From NCBI GenBank assembly GCA_041748655.1, contig JBGTCV010000105.1, positions 25,670-89,669 on the forward strand: 64,000 nucleotides of DNA, written 5' to 3'. This DNA comes from Leptofilum sp041748655 (lineage in GTDB: Bacteria > Chloroflexota > Anaerolineae > Promineifilales > Promineifilaceae). Within the stretch, counting starts at the first letter, position 1; each line of letters begins with the position of its first letter. Below, in pieces: positions 34,807 to 45,100 of this stretch. The notes beneath the pieces were generated by a model. It was not told the origin of the DNA, ran no database searches, and saw only the letters and a program-made list of their open reading frames with translations. A program made the translations under genes and the position numbers.

Positions 34807-35103
34807 GGAAACGGCCGTTGCCGAACAGCTCCGCACTGGCCAGCCTGCCAGAGCCAGAACTGATCGGCCTGGTGCGGCGAGAGCTGGCCCAAATCTTTGG
34901 CATCAGCGCCCAGCCGACCCAAATTCATGTGCTGCACTGGCTGCCTGCCAACCCGCAGCCACCCGTCGGCCATTTGGCACTGATCACCGCTGTGGAAAAA
35001 TCGCTTGCCGCCCAACTGCCCCGCCTGTACCTCACCGGGGCCGGGCTGCGCGGGCAGGCTATTCCAGACTGCATTCGCCAATCCCGCAGCCTGGCTAATC
35101 AAC
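34807..35103 (+). pseudogene. Decayed partial copy of the protoporphyrinogen oxidase gene
   Basis: From 34807 (GGAAACGGCCGTTGCCGAAC) the sequence matches hemY 32627-32654; it then skips about 210 bases and resumes with the equivalent of hemY 32865 to about 33125 (LASLP, ELAQIFGISAQPTQIH, HWLPANPQPPVGHLA, LYLTGAGLRGQAIPDCIRQSRSL). The first block is out of frame with the second. No flavin-binding N-terminus remains. The left breakpoint falls on an ACGGCCGT palindrome copy. It has diverged moderately, so the duplication is not recent, or came from a related strain. Confidence 0.85.
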
Positions 35104-35115
35104 AAAACGCTGGTT

Positions 35116-35175
35116 CAGCTAAGGTGCTCGCCATCTGCTCCTTGCGGGATTCTTCGCTGTGCTGAAAATGACAAT
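35116..35175. repeat. Dispersed repeat, copy of 37056-37117
   Basis: AAGGTGCTCGCCATCTGCTC then CTTGCGGGATTCTTCG and GAAAATGACA. The copy at 37056 reads the same words with small changes. Followed by GTAAAGGAGATTTTG, echoed at about 37400. Confidence 0.6.
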
Positions 35176-35235
35176 TCAAGATAAAATTTGTAAAGGAGAT
35201 TTTGCGTTTTTTGAACCATGCCAAAAAAAGGTATT

Positions 35236-35877
35236 ATGCCCAGACAGAATCGAGTATCCCCAACGGGGCAGATTGTCGCCACCCTGGCCCGAGGTACCTT
35301 TATGGGCAATCGCGGCATTCTGCACAACGTGCATCAGGAAATTGTGAAGCCTTTTGCCCAGAAAGCCTGGATCATTTGCCAGCTCAGCTTCAAAGGGCGG
35401 CGGCGCGAGTTGATGCAGCCTGGCAAATACACCGAGCTATTTTTCCTGGATGAAGCGACAGCGCTGGCCGCCGGGCACCGGCCCTGCTTTGAATGCCGCG
35501 GCGCCGCGGCAGAGGCGTTTCGCGATGCCTGGCTGGCGGGCAATCCGCAGTTTGGTTTTGGGGATTCGGTAAAAGCAGGGGAAATGGATGCGGTACTCCA
35601 TGCGGAGCGACTAACAAAATCGTACTACATCAAGGACAGGCAGAAACAGACATATACGGCCGTTCTCAACACTCTCCCCAAAGGCACATTTATTTTGTTG
35701 GCGGAACGGCCGCACCTGGTGTGGGAAGATGCCCTTCTGCCCTGGACGCCGTCTGGCTATGAGCCGCCGCAGGTGCAACCTGGAGCCGATTTGGTAACAG
35801 TGCTTACCCCGCGCTCAACCGTGGCGGCTCTTGCGCAAGGCTATGCGTCGGAACTGCATCAAACAGCGTCAGTTTAG
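35236..35877 (+). CDS. Conserved protein with GHRPCxxCR motif, function unknown
   Basis: 213 residues from ATG 35236, preferred because AAAGG lies five bases upstream; an earlier ATG at 35218 has no close ribosome site. The protein starts MPRQNRVSPTGQIVATLARG, continues FMGNRGILHNVHQE, WIICQLSFKGRRRELMQPGKYTELFFLDEATALAAGHRPCFECRG and ends with a segment containing LPKGTFILLAERPHLVWEDALLPWTPSGYE. I recall this pattern from a widespread uncharacterised family. The RPCxxC piece resembles metal or methyl-acceptor cysteine motifs such as in Ada, but that is only resemblance. Soluble; no operon partner. Confidence 0.72.
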   Translation: MPRQNRVSPTGQIVATLARGTFMGNRGILHNVHQEIVKPFAQKAWIICQLSFKGRRRELMQPGKYTELFFLDEATALAAGHRPCFECRGAAAEAFRDAWLAGNPQFGFGDSVKAGEMDAVLHAERLTKSYYIKDRQKQTYTAVLNTLPKGTFILLAERPHLVWEDALLPWTPSGYEPPQVQPGADLVTVLTPRSTVAALAQGYASELHQTASV

Positions 35878-35922
35878 ACTGAACCTGATCAGGCAGGCAG
35901 TTTTGTTGGGAAACGGCCGTCT

Positions 35923-36024
35923 CTAACGCTGTACCTTACCCAGGTTTAGCTCTCCGGCGAACTCGTTGGGAAACGTCAGCGTTTGTTGGGCCAGATTGAC
36001 CCCCTGTACGATCGGTAGCTGCAT
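35923..36024 (-). pseudogene. Short remnant of a thioredoxin-like family gene (tentative)
   Basis: A 33-residue frame from ATG 36022-36024 reads MQLPIVQGVNLAQQTLTFPN then EFAGELNLGKVQR and stops. It looks like the first beta strands of a redoxin-like protein seen in Chloroflexota, cut off after ELNL. I cannot confirm this without a search. It lies between the stop of the previous gene and the TspO-like gene. Confidence 0.3.
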
Positions 36025-36037
36025 GGTCAAAATACCT

Positions 36038-36841
36038 TTAGGCTGGCCTGGTGCGTGCCGTGGCGTTGGGCGATGTCCGTCGGGTGCGCCAGTAACCCGC
36101 GAGGGCCAGGACGAGAATGAGAATAGTGGCGATGACGGCCGTATTGGCCACCACAGCTAGATCCGGGTACGCGGCGTGAATGCCAAACAGCGCCCACACT
36201 AGCACACCAGCGTACGAAAGGTTGCGCCGGTTAAACAGCAGCAGTCCAGCCACCACCACCGCTACACCCATCATCATCGCCGACCAAACAGGTTCGGCAA
36301 TGCCCAGGCCGTCCCAGCCCACATAGTTGGCCACGCTGGCCACGTTGGCAATCGTTGCCACGGTGATCCAGCCCAGGTAAATGCTGAACGGGAACTGCAC
36401 CAGCAGCTTATCCGCCAGCGACAGCGATGGATCAGGCTGGCCAATCGCCAAGCGGCGGTAAATGACGATGAGCGTCACCAGCAGCGCGGCCATGATGACG
36501 ACCGAGAGCAGGTAGTAGCCATAATGCCAGGCAAACAGCCAGGCGGCATTGGCCACGCTGCTCACAGCAAAGGCCCAGCCAATGCGACCAATCAGCCGGT
36601 TATGGCGTTGGGCAGGCAGCGCCTGGTAAATGGTAAAGCCGATCAGCGCCGTGTAGATCAGCCCCCAGATGGAAAATGTGTAGCCCGCCGGGGTAAAGTA
36701 AGAGGGTAAAGCATCGGAGATTTGGCCAGCGGTACGGCCGTTTAGCGGCAAAACGTTGGACAGCACATTCACCGTCAGCGCCAGCGCCAACGCCAGTATG
36801 TTCACAAATTGTAAAGTTTTTGAGTGGATTTTTCTATTCAT
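36038..36841 (-). CDS. TspO/MBR-related tryptophan-rich membrane protein
   Basis: 267 residues from ATG 36839-36841. There are about eight hydrophobic helices; conserved text includes YFTPAGYTFSIWGLIYTALIGFTIYQAL, ANAAWLFAWHYGYYLLSVVIM and FPFSIYLGWITVATIANVA, the long (non-core) TspO-like arrangement. TspO proteins bind porphyrins and are linked to tetrapyrrole or stress regulation; this longer variant is less studied. The start is fixed by a promoter whose -10 ends seven bases before the ATG, which implies a leaderless message and rules out the longer upstream reading. Nearby hemY makes a tetrapyrrole link plausible. Confidence 0.82.
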   Translation of the reverse strand: MNRKIHSKTLQFVNILALALALTVNVLSNVLPLNGRTAGQISDALPSYFTPAGYTFSIWGLIYTALIGFTIYQALPAQRHNRLIGRIGWAFAVSSVANAAWLFAWHYGYYLLSVVIMAALLVTLIVIYRRLAIGQPDPSLSLADKLLVQFPFSIYLGWITVATIANVASVANYVGWDGLGIAEPVWSAMMMGVAVVVAGLLLFNRRNLSYAGVLVWALFGIHAAYPDLAVVANTAVIATILILVLALAGYWRTRRTSPNATARTRPA

Positions 36842-36848
36842 ACCGGCA

Positions 36849-36877
36849 AATATACAGATTTTCCCGACATTTGTCAA
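36849..36877 (-). promoter_or_regulatory. Promoter of the TspO-like gene, leaderless
   Basis: On the - strand: TTGACA (36872-36877), 17-base spacer, TATATT (36849-36854), then seven bases to the ATG at 36841. Transcription should start at or one base before the A of the start codon. Confidence 0.82.
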
Positions 36878-36889
36878 CATATTGCACAT

Positions 36890-37458
36890 AAATTAACCTG
36901 ATACTTAAACACGGCCTGCACCGCTAAGGTGACAGACACTTTCTTGTCAACTAAAAATTAATTTGGCCAATAAAGTTGTCATGCTGAGAGCCTATGCTGA
37001 GGCTGCCGAAGTATCCTCCGAAGCATCCCGCCCGCTTGATAACCAGAGAAACTTTGGTGTGGGTAAGGTGCTCGCCATGTGCTCCTTGCGGGATTTCTCG
37101 GAGGACCTCGAAATGACATTGCCCAAACAATCTTGGCTCTTCAAGATTTCATGGGGCTGGCACCAGATGTAGGGGCGACCCTTGTGGTCGTCGTGGACTG
37201 GGCGGGTACAAGACCCGCCCCTACAGTACGATTTTCTCCAAATACGCTATCGATAAAAAGACTCGGTTTAAAAAGCAGAAAATCCCCTTTACAAATCATT
37301 GCAAGGTGTCATTCCGAACGGAGTCTTCGGAGTGAGGAATCTTTCTATTGGCCCGGCGAAAAGATTCCTCGGAAGACCTCGGAATGACAAGTTGAATCTG
37401 AATTTGTAAAGGAGAACAAAACTTTTGTGAATATCGAATTACCCAATTACTCAATTAC
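36890..37458. repeat. Gene-free stretch packed with REP-like and hairpin repeats
   Basis: No gene is seen. At 36978-37117: GTCATGCTGAGAG...CTCGAAATGACA, a long imperfect inverted repeat. At 37169-37224: GTAGGGGCGACCCTTGTGG ... CCCGCCCCTAC, also present at 48754. At 37305-37391: TGTCATTCCGAACGGAG ... CCTCGGAATGACA, another imperfect inverted repeat. At 37436-37470: AATTACCCAATTACTC words in tandem, running into the next gene end. All four are typical short dispersed repeats. Confidence 0.7.
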
Positions 37459-39165
37459 TCAATTACCCACTTTCCCTCCCATCTGCTCAATCGTCTCCAC
37501 CAAACGGCCGTCTTCCAGCACGTACACCAAATCCACCGCCTCAATCACCTTCGGATCGTGGCTTGCAATGAGCACTGTCACCCCCGTCTGCTCCACAATG
37601 GCCCGCAGCAGGGCGATGATGGCGTAGCCCGTGGCCGTGTCCAGCTGGCCCGTCGGTTCATCCGCCAGGATGAGCGACGGCTTGTTGGCCAGCGCCCGCG
37701 CCAGGGCAATGCGCTGCTGCTCGCCGCCAGACAGCTCGTAGGTGCGGTGGCTGGCCCGCGCCGACAGCTTCACCAGCTCCAGCACTTCGTCCACGCGCTG
37801 CTTGCGCTCTTTGGCTGTGGCCTTCACCAGCCGCAGCGGCGCTTCGATATTTTCCCGGGCGCTCAAGAAGGGCAGCAGGCCAAACGTCTGGAAAACAAAG
37901 CCGATTTCGTTGCGCCGCAAATCGATCCGCTCCCGCTCACTCATTTTGGCCAACGGCCGTTCCGCGATCACAATCTCCCCCTCGGTTGGCTCATCCAGCC
38001 CGGCAATGTGGTTCAGCAGCGTCGTCTTGCCGGAGCCAGACGGCCCTTTCACCGTGGCCATCACCCCGCGCGGAATGTTGAGGCTGACGTTTTTCACCGC
38101 CACCACATCTTCTGCGCCCACTTTGTAGATGCGGGTGAGGTTTTGCACGGAAACGGCCGTTTCCCGACGCGCCAAAGGGTGGTGGCTAACTGCGGCTGGT
38201 TGGGGGTGGGTTGGCGTCGATTCGCCCAGCCGTGGTGGTCGCCAGACAGAGCCGTTTTCATCGCCGTCGTGGACGGCCCCGCCCTGCGCCGCCGCCAGCG
38301 CCTGGTTCACCTCTGGCCAGACGGAGAGATGCGCCTCTTCCAACCGAACCTTCACCCGGTTTTTCATCTCCAGATTTTCGATGTACGGTTGGGGCAGCTG
38401 CAACCTGCCTGCCCGATCCAGAATCACCCACTCCTCTTCTTGCAGTTCGCCGCTGGCCAGGTTCACCTCGCGCCGAATTTCTGAGCTGGTACGGCCGTCT
38501 CGAATTGCCACCACCCGGTCCACCTTGTTGGCCACCCGCTGATCGTGCGTCACAATCACAATCGTCGTGCCAAAGCTCTGGTTGATGCGGCGTAATGCCG
38601 CAAAAATCTCGTCGGCGGAGTGGGAATCGACCTGGCCCGTTGGTTCATCCGCCAGCAGCAGCGGCGGATTGTTGGCCAGGGCAATGGCCAGCGCCACCCG
38701 CTGCTGCTGCCCGCCAGACAGCCGGTCCGGGCGAAAATCAGCCCGGTCGGACAAATTGACCATCTCCAGCAGTTCCAAAGCTCGTTCCTGCCGCTGCCGG
38801 GCGCTGCCGCCAGAGAGCATCATTGGCAGCTCCACATTTTCCCGCGCCGAAAGGTAGGGCAGCAAATTTCGCGCTGGCTGCTGCCAGACAAAACCAACCG
38901 TGCTGCGCTTGTAGGTCACTCGCGCCTTGTCGGAAATTTTCAGCAAATCTTGCCCATTCACCGAAATCTTGCCTGCGCTGGGCTCGTCCAGCCCGCCAAT
39001 CACGTTTAGCAGCGTCGATTTACCGGAGCCCGACGCCCCGACCAGGGCCATCATCTCACCCTTTTCTACGGCCAGGTCCAGCCCCTGCAAAGCCACCACT
39101 TCCAGATCGGCCACCTTGTAAATTTTGACCAGGTTGTCACAAAAAATAAATGAATCAGTTGACAT
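37459..39165 (-). CDS. ABC transporter ATPase with two fused nucleotide-binding domains
   Basis: 568 residues from ATG 39163-39165 (GAGG upstream). Each half is a complete MacB/LolD-type ATPase: GASGSGKST, LSGGQQQR, LLLADEPTG in the first (about 5-235) and GPSGSGKTT, LSGGEQQR, LILADEPTG in the second (about 325-560). A linker of some 80 residues separates them. Fusion of the two ATPases matches the two different FtsX-like permeases encoded just upstream on the same strand, so each half may contact one permease. Probably a cell-envelope export or lipoprotein-handling transporter. Last gene of the ECF-sigma-headed cluster. Confidence 0.93.
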   Translation of the reverse strand: MSTDSFIFCDNLVKIYKVADLEVVALQGLDLAVEKGEMMALVGASGSGKSTLLNVIGGLDEPSAGKISVNGQDLLKISDKARVTYKRSTVGFVWQQPARNLLPYLSARENVELPMMLSGGSARQRQERALELLEMVNLSDRADFRPDRLSGGQQQRVALAIALANNPPLLLADEPTGQVDSHSADEIFAALRRINQSFGTTIVIVTHDQRVANKVDRVVAIRDGRTSSEIRREVNLASGELQEEEWVILDRAGRLQLPQPYIENLEMKNRVKVRLEEAHLSVWPEVNQALAAAQGGAVHDGDENGSVWRPPRLGESTPTHPQPAAVSHHPLARRETAVSVQNLTRIYKVGAEDVVAVKNVSLNIPRGVMATVKGPSGSGKTTLLNHIAGLDEPTEGEIVIAERPLAKMSERERIDLRRNEIGFVFQTFGLLPFLSARENIEAPLRLVKATAKERKQRVDEVLELVKLSARASHRTYELSGGEQQRIALARALANKPSLILADEPTGQLDTATGYAIIALLRAIVEQTGVTVLIASHDPKVIEAVDLVYVLEDGRLVETIEQMGGKVGN

Positions 39166-39183
39166 AAATGCCTCGATATTAAA

Positions 39184-39297
39184 TACAGGAACACAGAGGG
39201 GCACAGAGATCGCACAGAGTTTCGCAGAGAAAAGGGAGAAAAACCTCTTTCTTCTCTGTGGTTCTCTGTGGCTTCTCTGCGTAACTCTGTGTCACGT
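39184..39297. repeat. Dispersed 'CACAGAG/TCTCTG' repeat with long inverted symmetry
   Basis: GGAACACAGAGGGGCACAGAG and TCGCAGAGAAAAG on the left, TTCTCTGTGGTTCTCTGTGG and CTCTGCGTAACTCTGTGTCA on the right, forming a long imperfect hairpin between the permease and ATPase genes. Confidence 0.65.
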
Positions 39298-39299
39298 TT

Positions 39300-42071
39300 T
39301 TACTCCTCGCCAATCCGCAGGGCGCGGTGAATGCCGGCTTGCAGCAGGAAGAAGAGCAGCAGCAGCAGCGACAGCCCGTAAAAGCCAATCAGCAGCCCGT
39401 ATAAACCCAAAACCTCAGACCAGTTGACCACAATTTGGCGGATGGCGTCGCCACCAACTGCCGTTGCCAACACCCTGGACAGAAACGGCCGCATAATCAC
39501 CGCCAAACCCGCCCCAATGCCGCTGCCCGCCATCAGTCCCAACGCCATCATGATGACGCCTTCGAGTGTCAGCAGCCCCAGCAGCTGGCGGGTGGACATG
39601 CCAGTAGCCCGCAGCAGGCTAAATTCGTACAGCCGCTGCCGGGCGGCAAAAAAGTGTACCAGCAAAAAGACCGCCACGCTCAACGCCGCCAATGTAATGG
39701 CGTTTAGCTCAAACGCCCCCAGCGTCTCCTGCGCTACCAAATCAGAGCGCATGGCCACTTCGACGGCTTCAGCATCGGCCACAATTGTGCTGCCAAAGGG
39801 GCCAGCGCCACCACCAATTTGTTCGAGCACCGCACCATGCTGGCCCGGTTCAACCGCCAGCCATACCTGCCGCTGGCCCACCCACGGTTCGCTCAACACA
39901 GATAGATCGACTGCTTCCTCAATCGCAGCCAGATTGGTGATGAAAAAGCGGCTGCCCAGCAGCGGGAAGTTACTGATGATGCCGCGCACCTCAAACGTCA
40001 CCCGGTGCGTGCCCACCACGTACTGAATCTGATCGCCAATTTGCTTATTACTAGGCGGCGCATCCTGCGAAAAGACGGCGGGAATTGCTCCGTCTGCGCC
40101 GCGTCCCTGTACCGCTGGCATGACGTCGGCCAGGGTGATGCTGCTGACAAACGGAGCGTACCGGCTCACCTGGGGCAATGTGGCCGGATCGATGGCCAGC
40201 ATTTGCACCTGCTGCCCTAAATTGGTCGCCAGGCGGGAACGGCCGTTAAAATAAACTGGCGACGCAGCCTGAACCCCAGCTAAATTAGCCAACGCTTCCA
40301 CCTCGGCTGTGCCCGCGCCAACTGGCAGCCCTACGCGAATATCGGCACCCGTGTTGTAATGGGCAATCTCCGCCTGCCGCACGCTGAGCGAATGCCCAAA
40401 TAGGCTGGCAAACAGCGTCAGCCCCGCTGCCAGGCTGATCAGCAGCACCACCCGGCTGGGGCCGACGGGGTCTCGCGACAGCTTGGCCAGCCCAAACGGC
40501 AAGATCAGCCCGCGAACCCGGTTGGCCCACCAGGAAGCCAGGCGCAGCAGATACGGGAAAATCCGCAAAAAGATCAGCGCCACGGCAATAAGCAGCAGCG
40601 ACGGCCCCAGCAGCAGCAGCGGATCAGAGACGCCAGCCCCGGCCAGCGCTTCATTTTGGGCCAGTTGGGTCACCACCGTGCCGGTGTCTTGCAGCTGCCA
40701 GTAAATCAGCCCGCCCAGCACCAGCAAAAAGAAGTCGATGTAATATTTTTGCCAACCTGCCTGGGTGGCTGGGCGCCCCAGCTGCCGCTGCCAATCCAGA
40801 ATGTTGCCCCGCGTGCCGCCGTAAATGGCCACCACCAGCGTCAGCCAGCTGAAGCCTGCCGCCAGCAAAGACAGCAGCCAAGACTCCTGTGCCAGCGATG
40901 TGGGCACCACCGTGTTGGTAAGGTTGCCCCAAATGGCCAGCAGGCCCTGCGCCACCAGCGGTCCCAGCGGCGCTGCTCCCAAAAATGCCAGTAAAAAGCC
41001 CTGAATACCAAACAGCTGGGTGATCTGACGGCCGTTAAATCCTCGCCCCACCAACGTCGCCAAGACCCCCCGCGACTGCTCCAGCAAAAAGGAGCTGATC
41101 ATCGCCAGGGTGTACAGCACAAAGATGAGCGACTGCACTGTGAGCAAAAAGAGCGTTACCCGGGCGTTGGACAGCGCCACCTGGTATTGGCTGATAATCA
41201 GCAGCAACCCCGTCTCCATATTAACGCGCAAGTTGGCGCTGGCGTTGCTCAGGTTAGCCCGCACCTGCTCGACGTTGTCCACGGTAATCTGGCCGGAATC
41301 GATGAGCAGCCGCCAGCTGCGCTGGGTGCGCCCGGCATATAAAGATTCCATCGTGGGCGCGGGCACAAACAGCGACAGGGTAATGGTGTCTGGCTGATTG
41401 GGTCCATTCAGCGAGGCGCGTTCGTATGCAAAAGGCAGCAGATCACCCCACCAGGCATCGCTTTCAGGGTCGTTGGGCTGCACCACCCCCACCACGTTAA
41501 TGCGGAAGGTGCCATCTTCATTGCGAATCTGGTCGCCTATTTGCAGCGTTTCAAGCTGGAACTGGGAGCCTTCGCTCTGGTCGAATGTCAGGTTTTCCAG
41601 CGAGGCAAGCCCGACGACCGCTTCAATTTCAGTGACAAAGCTGTTGGGAACAGGTTCGATATGGTTGGGGAAACGGCCGTCTACCAGCGTCACATCCTGG
41701 CTAAAATTGCTAAACGTCCACGGCTGGTAGCGAAAATATTCAGCAAAGGGCAGCGCCATCTCATCCCGGTACAGCGCCGACCCCAAAACGGTGGGTGGCG
41801 CGGTTTGCACCTCCACCCGGCGCAGCAGCAGGTCGCCCAAATACGCTTCCAGCTGACTATAAACGGCCGCATTCAGCCCCGCCCCCGTTACCTCAATATT
41901 ACGCGCAGACACAACCGCACTGTCGATTTGCTGCCGTAGGCTGCGCCCGGCAATCGCCGTGGCATAGGTGGGCAGCCCGGCCAAAAAGGCAGAGGCCAGC
42001 ACCAGCCCCAGCAGGACAATCAGGTTCAGGCGCCAATGGCGCAGCAGGTGACGGAGAGAGAGTCGGATCAT
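39300..42071 (-). CDS. FtsX-like ABC transporter permease
   Basis: 923 residues. A hydrophobic helix at about 14-38, a large extracytoplasmic part (about 40-300), a first group of helices (about 305-430: LTVQSLIFVLYTLAMISSFLLEQ, GIQGFLLAFLGAAPLGPLVAQ), further helices near 475 and 520-550, a second extracytoplasmic part (about 565-790) and a terminal FtsX group (LSVAVFLLVHFFAARQRLYEFSLLRATGMS, LLTLEGVIMMALGLMAG, ending RALRIGEE). Stretches such as LYEFSLLRATGMS are the coupling-helix region of MacB/FtsX permeases that meets the ATPase. It is about twice the common FtsX permease size, with duplicated halves. Confidence 0.9.
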   Translation of the reverse strand: MIRLSLRHLLRHWRLNLIVLLGLVLASAFLAGLPTYATAIAGRSLRQQIDSAVVSARNIEVTGAGLNAAVYSQLEAYLGDLLLRRVEVQTAPPTVLGSALYRDEMALPFAEYFRYQPWTFSNFSQDVTLVDGRFPNHIEPVPNSFVTEIEAVVGLASLENLTFDQSEGSQFQLETLQIGDQIRNEDGTFRINVVGVVQPNDPESDAWWGDLLPFAYERASLNGPNQPDTITLSLFVPAPTMESLYAGRTQRSWRLLIDSGQITVDNVEQVRANLSNASANLRVNMETGLLLIISQYQVALSNARVTLFLLTVQSLIFVLYTLAMISSFLLEQSRGVLATLVGRGFNGRQITQLFGIQGFLLAFLGAAPLGPLVAQGLLAIWGNLTNTVVPTSLAQESWLLSLLAAGFSWLTLVVAIYGGTRGNILDWQRQLGRPATQAGWQKYYIDFFLLVLGGLIYWQLQDTGTVVTQLAQNEALAGAGVSDPLLLLGPSLLLIAVALIFLRIFPYLLRLASWWANRVRGLILPFGLAKLSRDPVGPSRVVLLISLAAGLTLFASLFGHSLSVRQAEIAHYNTGADIRVGLPVGAGTAEVEALANLAGVQAASPVYFNGRSRLATNLGQQVQMLAIDPATLPQVSRYAPFVSSITLADVMPAVQGRGADGAIPAVFSQDAPPSNKQIGDQIQYVVGTHRVTFEVRGIISNFPLLGSRFFITNLAAIEEAVDLSVLSEPWVGQRQVWLAVEPGQHGAVLEQIGGGAGPFGSTIVADAEAVEVAMRSDLVAQETLGAFELNAITLAALSVAVFLLVHFFAARQRLYEFSLLRATGMSTRQLLGLLTLEGVIMMALGLMAGSGIGAGLAVIMRPFLSRVLATAVGGDAIRQIVVNWSEVLGLYGLLIGFYGLSLLLLLFFLLQAGIHRALRIGEE

Positions 42072-42096
42072 GTTTTTTGTAATTGTTTGAGTGGAG

Positions 42097-42168
42097 GAGG
42101 AGAGTGAAAAGTAAAAAGTGAAAAGTAAAAAGGTCCTTTCACTTATTACTTATCACTTTTCACTTCCC
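42097..42168. repeat. Dispersed 'AAGTGAAAAGTAAAA' repeat
   Basis: GTGAAAAGTAAAAAGTG words on the left and CACTTATTACTTATCACTTT on the right give a hairpin-like block filling the gap between the two permease genes. Confidence 0.6.
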
Positions 42169-45100
42169 CTACTCTTCCCCAACGCGCAGCACCTGGTGCA
42201 GTTTGGTACGCCAGAGCAGCAGGGTGGCAATGCCCAGCGAGATAAAAAAGGCGATTGCCAGGGTGACATAAATTTGAATAACGGCCGTCCAATCATTCCG
42301 GGCAATAAATGGCGGCGTGGGCGGCCGGTCGCCAAAGGTAATGGGCAGGCCCGGCAAGGTGATCTGGTTCAACATCACGCCCAGCGCCGTGCCGATGGCC
42401 AGTCCGGCCAAAATTAATACCACCTGTTCCAGCACCAACACGCCATACAGCTGCCCCGGCGACATGCCAATGGATCGCAGCACGCCGTAGATCGCTTCTT
42501 TTTGCTTAGCGCTCAGGTAAAAATGGGTGGCAAAGCCAACCAGGCTCAGCGCCGTGGTGAGCAGGTAGCCAAACAAGGTCACGCTGCGCAGACCCAGAGC
42601 CATCGGGTCTGCCTTGATCGTCAGGCGCACGGCTTCTTGCTCGATGCTTTCCCGAACGCCGCTCAGGTTAGAGAGGGCAGCAGCGGAGACGGTTTGGGGG
42701 GAAACGGCCGTATCCACCGCCAAAATCACCTCATTATTATTCATGGGCTGACTGGTGAGGGTATTAAAATTGTCCAGCATCAATAACCGGTTCGTGACAA
42801 GGTAGCCCGCATTCAAATCTTCGTACAAAGTAGGAAAATAGTTCACCACCCCCACAATTTCAAAGCGCACCGACTGGGAGTTAACGGTTAAATTGAGTGT
42901 CTGGCCCACTTCTGCCTGTGCTTTTTCCAAAAAGGCGGGGCTGGCCAGGGCGGGCAGGGGTGTCGTCAGCGGCAGCGGATTTGCCAGCATAAAGCCAACC
43001 AGCCCCAGTGGCCCCAAATTCAAAGAGAGGGATTGGCTGCCTGCGCCGGTGCGCACCTGCCGAGAATCATAGCCAATGCTGGAGCCAGGGTTGGTACTGC
43101 GCCAGACTTCGGTCAGGGTATCAAAGTCGTAGGTGACGGCCGTTTCCCCTGAAACCCCATCCGTCACCGTGAGCGTATCAATGGCCAGCCGCATCTGTGC
43201 CGAAGTGGCCCGGTTGAAATTCCCTACCACAATCGTCTGGTTGCGCAGCCACAGCGAATGCAGTCCCAGTGGATAACCGCTTTCTGGCAGCTGAGGCAGC
43301 ACGCCTTCAAAATAACGCCAGCCATCTGCCGGATAGCCCGTTTCATCCGAGGTTAACTCTAGTAAAAAAGTATCCTGCTGCGCCGTGGATAACTTCGCTT
43401 CCAGATAAATCCGGTCCAGATCGCTGTCGCCGCGTGGCACAGCCCCCGTAACCCCTTCTGGGTCCGGGCCAGACCAGACCCACAGGCCCAGCCGAGCGGG
43501 CTGCCCGGGCAGCGGCACCACAGGCTGCACCGTAACATCTGCCAGCGCCAACCGATCTAGCAGTATCGGCATCGGCTCTTTGGCAAAATCATCCCGGTAA
43601 TGGGTCATCGCCCCAAATGATTCTGGGTCAATAGCCAGCACGTCGAAGCGCAAAAATTCGCGTCCCAACGTCAGCGAGCCCCGGCTGCGCCACAGACCGC
43701 TGGCCTGCTCGACCCCAGGCAGCGTGGCCACTTCAAATAAGGGCAGGGTACGCCGCGACTCCAGGCGAATATCGCTGCCTGCGGCGTATTGGGCACGTTC
43801 CAGCTCGCTGGCGTCTAGCGTGGCGTTGATGCCTGTGGAGAGGATGCCCAGGGCAATGGCCAGCGTTAGCAGCAGCACCAATCGGGCCACATGGGTGGGA
43901 TTACGCGCCGCTTGCAGCATGGCCAGATTGGCCACCAGGCCCCGCCCGCGCCGGGCAATCGCTGCCAAAAAGCTAAGCAGCAGGGGGAAGACGCGCAGCA
44001 AAATGGTGCCCGCCCCCACCAGCAGCGCCAGCGGTGACAGCAGCAGCAGCCAATCGACCTGCGGGCGCGTCGTGCCGCCGCCCACAATACCGCCAAAATA
44101 GTGCAGACGCCACAGCAGCACCAGCCCAATTGCCAGCACAAACACGTCCAGATAATACCGCTGCCAAAACGGCGCTTCGGTGACGCGATTGGTGTCTTGC
44201 TGGTAGTTGACGATGGTGCGCCGTACGGATTGGCCCACCGGCAGCATTAAGCCCACAATGCTGGCAACTGCGCCCACGGCCGCTGCCAGCCAGGCAATGG
44301 CGGGAAGGCCGAGTCCCCAACCCGGCTCACCCACATCGGCCAATGGCCCAAAGAGGGTCATGCTGCGCACCAGGGCCAGCCCAAGAAACGGCCCGCTGAA
44401 CAAGGCTACGCCGCTGATGAGCAGTGCTTCGCCCCCCTGAATGCGGAAAATTTGGTGGGGTGCCGCGCCCCGGCTTTGCAGCACGGCAAATTCGCGCTCT
44501 ACCTGGCGCACGGCCAGCGCCGCCACCATGATGACGTAGTAGAGCGTGAGCAGCACCACCTCGGCGGTGAGGAAGTAGAGCGGGGCGCGTACGGCCGTAC
44601 TCTGGTTGGCAAAATTGACCAAAACGTTATCCAGGCCGGTGTCGATGGTGACGGAGGGGGTTAACGGCCGTAAATCTTCGCGCAGCATCCGCAGCAGGGT
44701 ACGCAGCAGCGGAATTTGGCTGGAGGTGAGGCTGGCGGGATCAATCGTCACCTGCCAATAATATTCGTGGGTGGAACCAGCTGGCATTACCGCTTCGATC
44801 AGCTCGAAAAAGGCGGCCTTATCCACCAGGGCGGCGTACTGGACCAGCCATCGGTCGTCGCTTTGGCCGCGCAGCGGGCTGGCTGGGCCAAACCAGTACG
44901 GATCGCCGCCGTCGATGGGCTGCACAATGCCGCTGATTTGCAGGCTGAATTCTGGTTCCCCGCTGATATTGGAAACGCTGACGGGCAAAGTGTCTCCTAT
45001 TTGCAGGCCGTATGCATCGGCCATTTCCTGACCAATGACCACGGCTGCCACGCCAGGCGCGGCAAACGCTTCGCTGGGCCAATCGCCCGCGAGAAAGGTT

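Noticed and set aside
34617..35105. N-terminal extension of the phosphotransferase gene by 163 codons
   Set aside because: The extension is read antisense through the decayed hemY fragment; the ATG at 34616 has a good ribosome site and begins the kinase fold.
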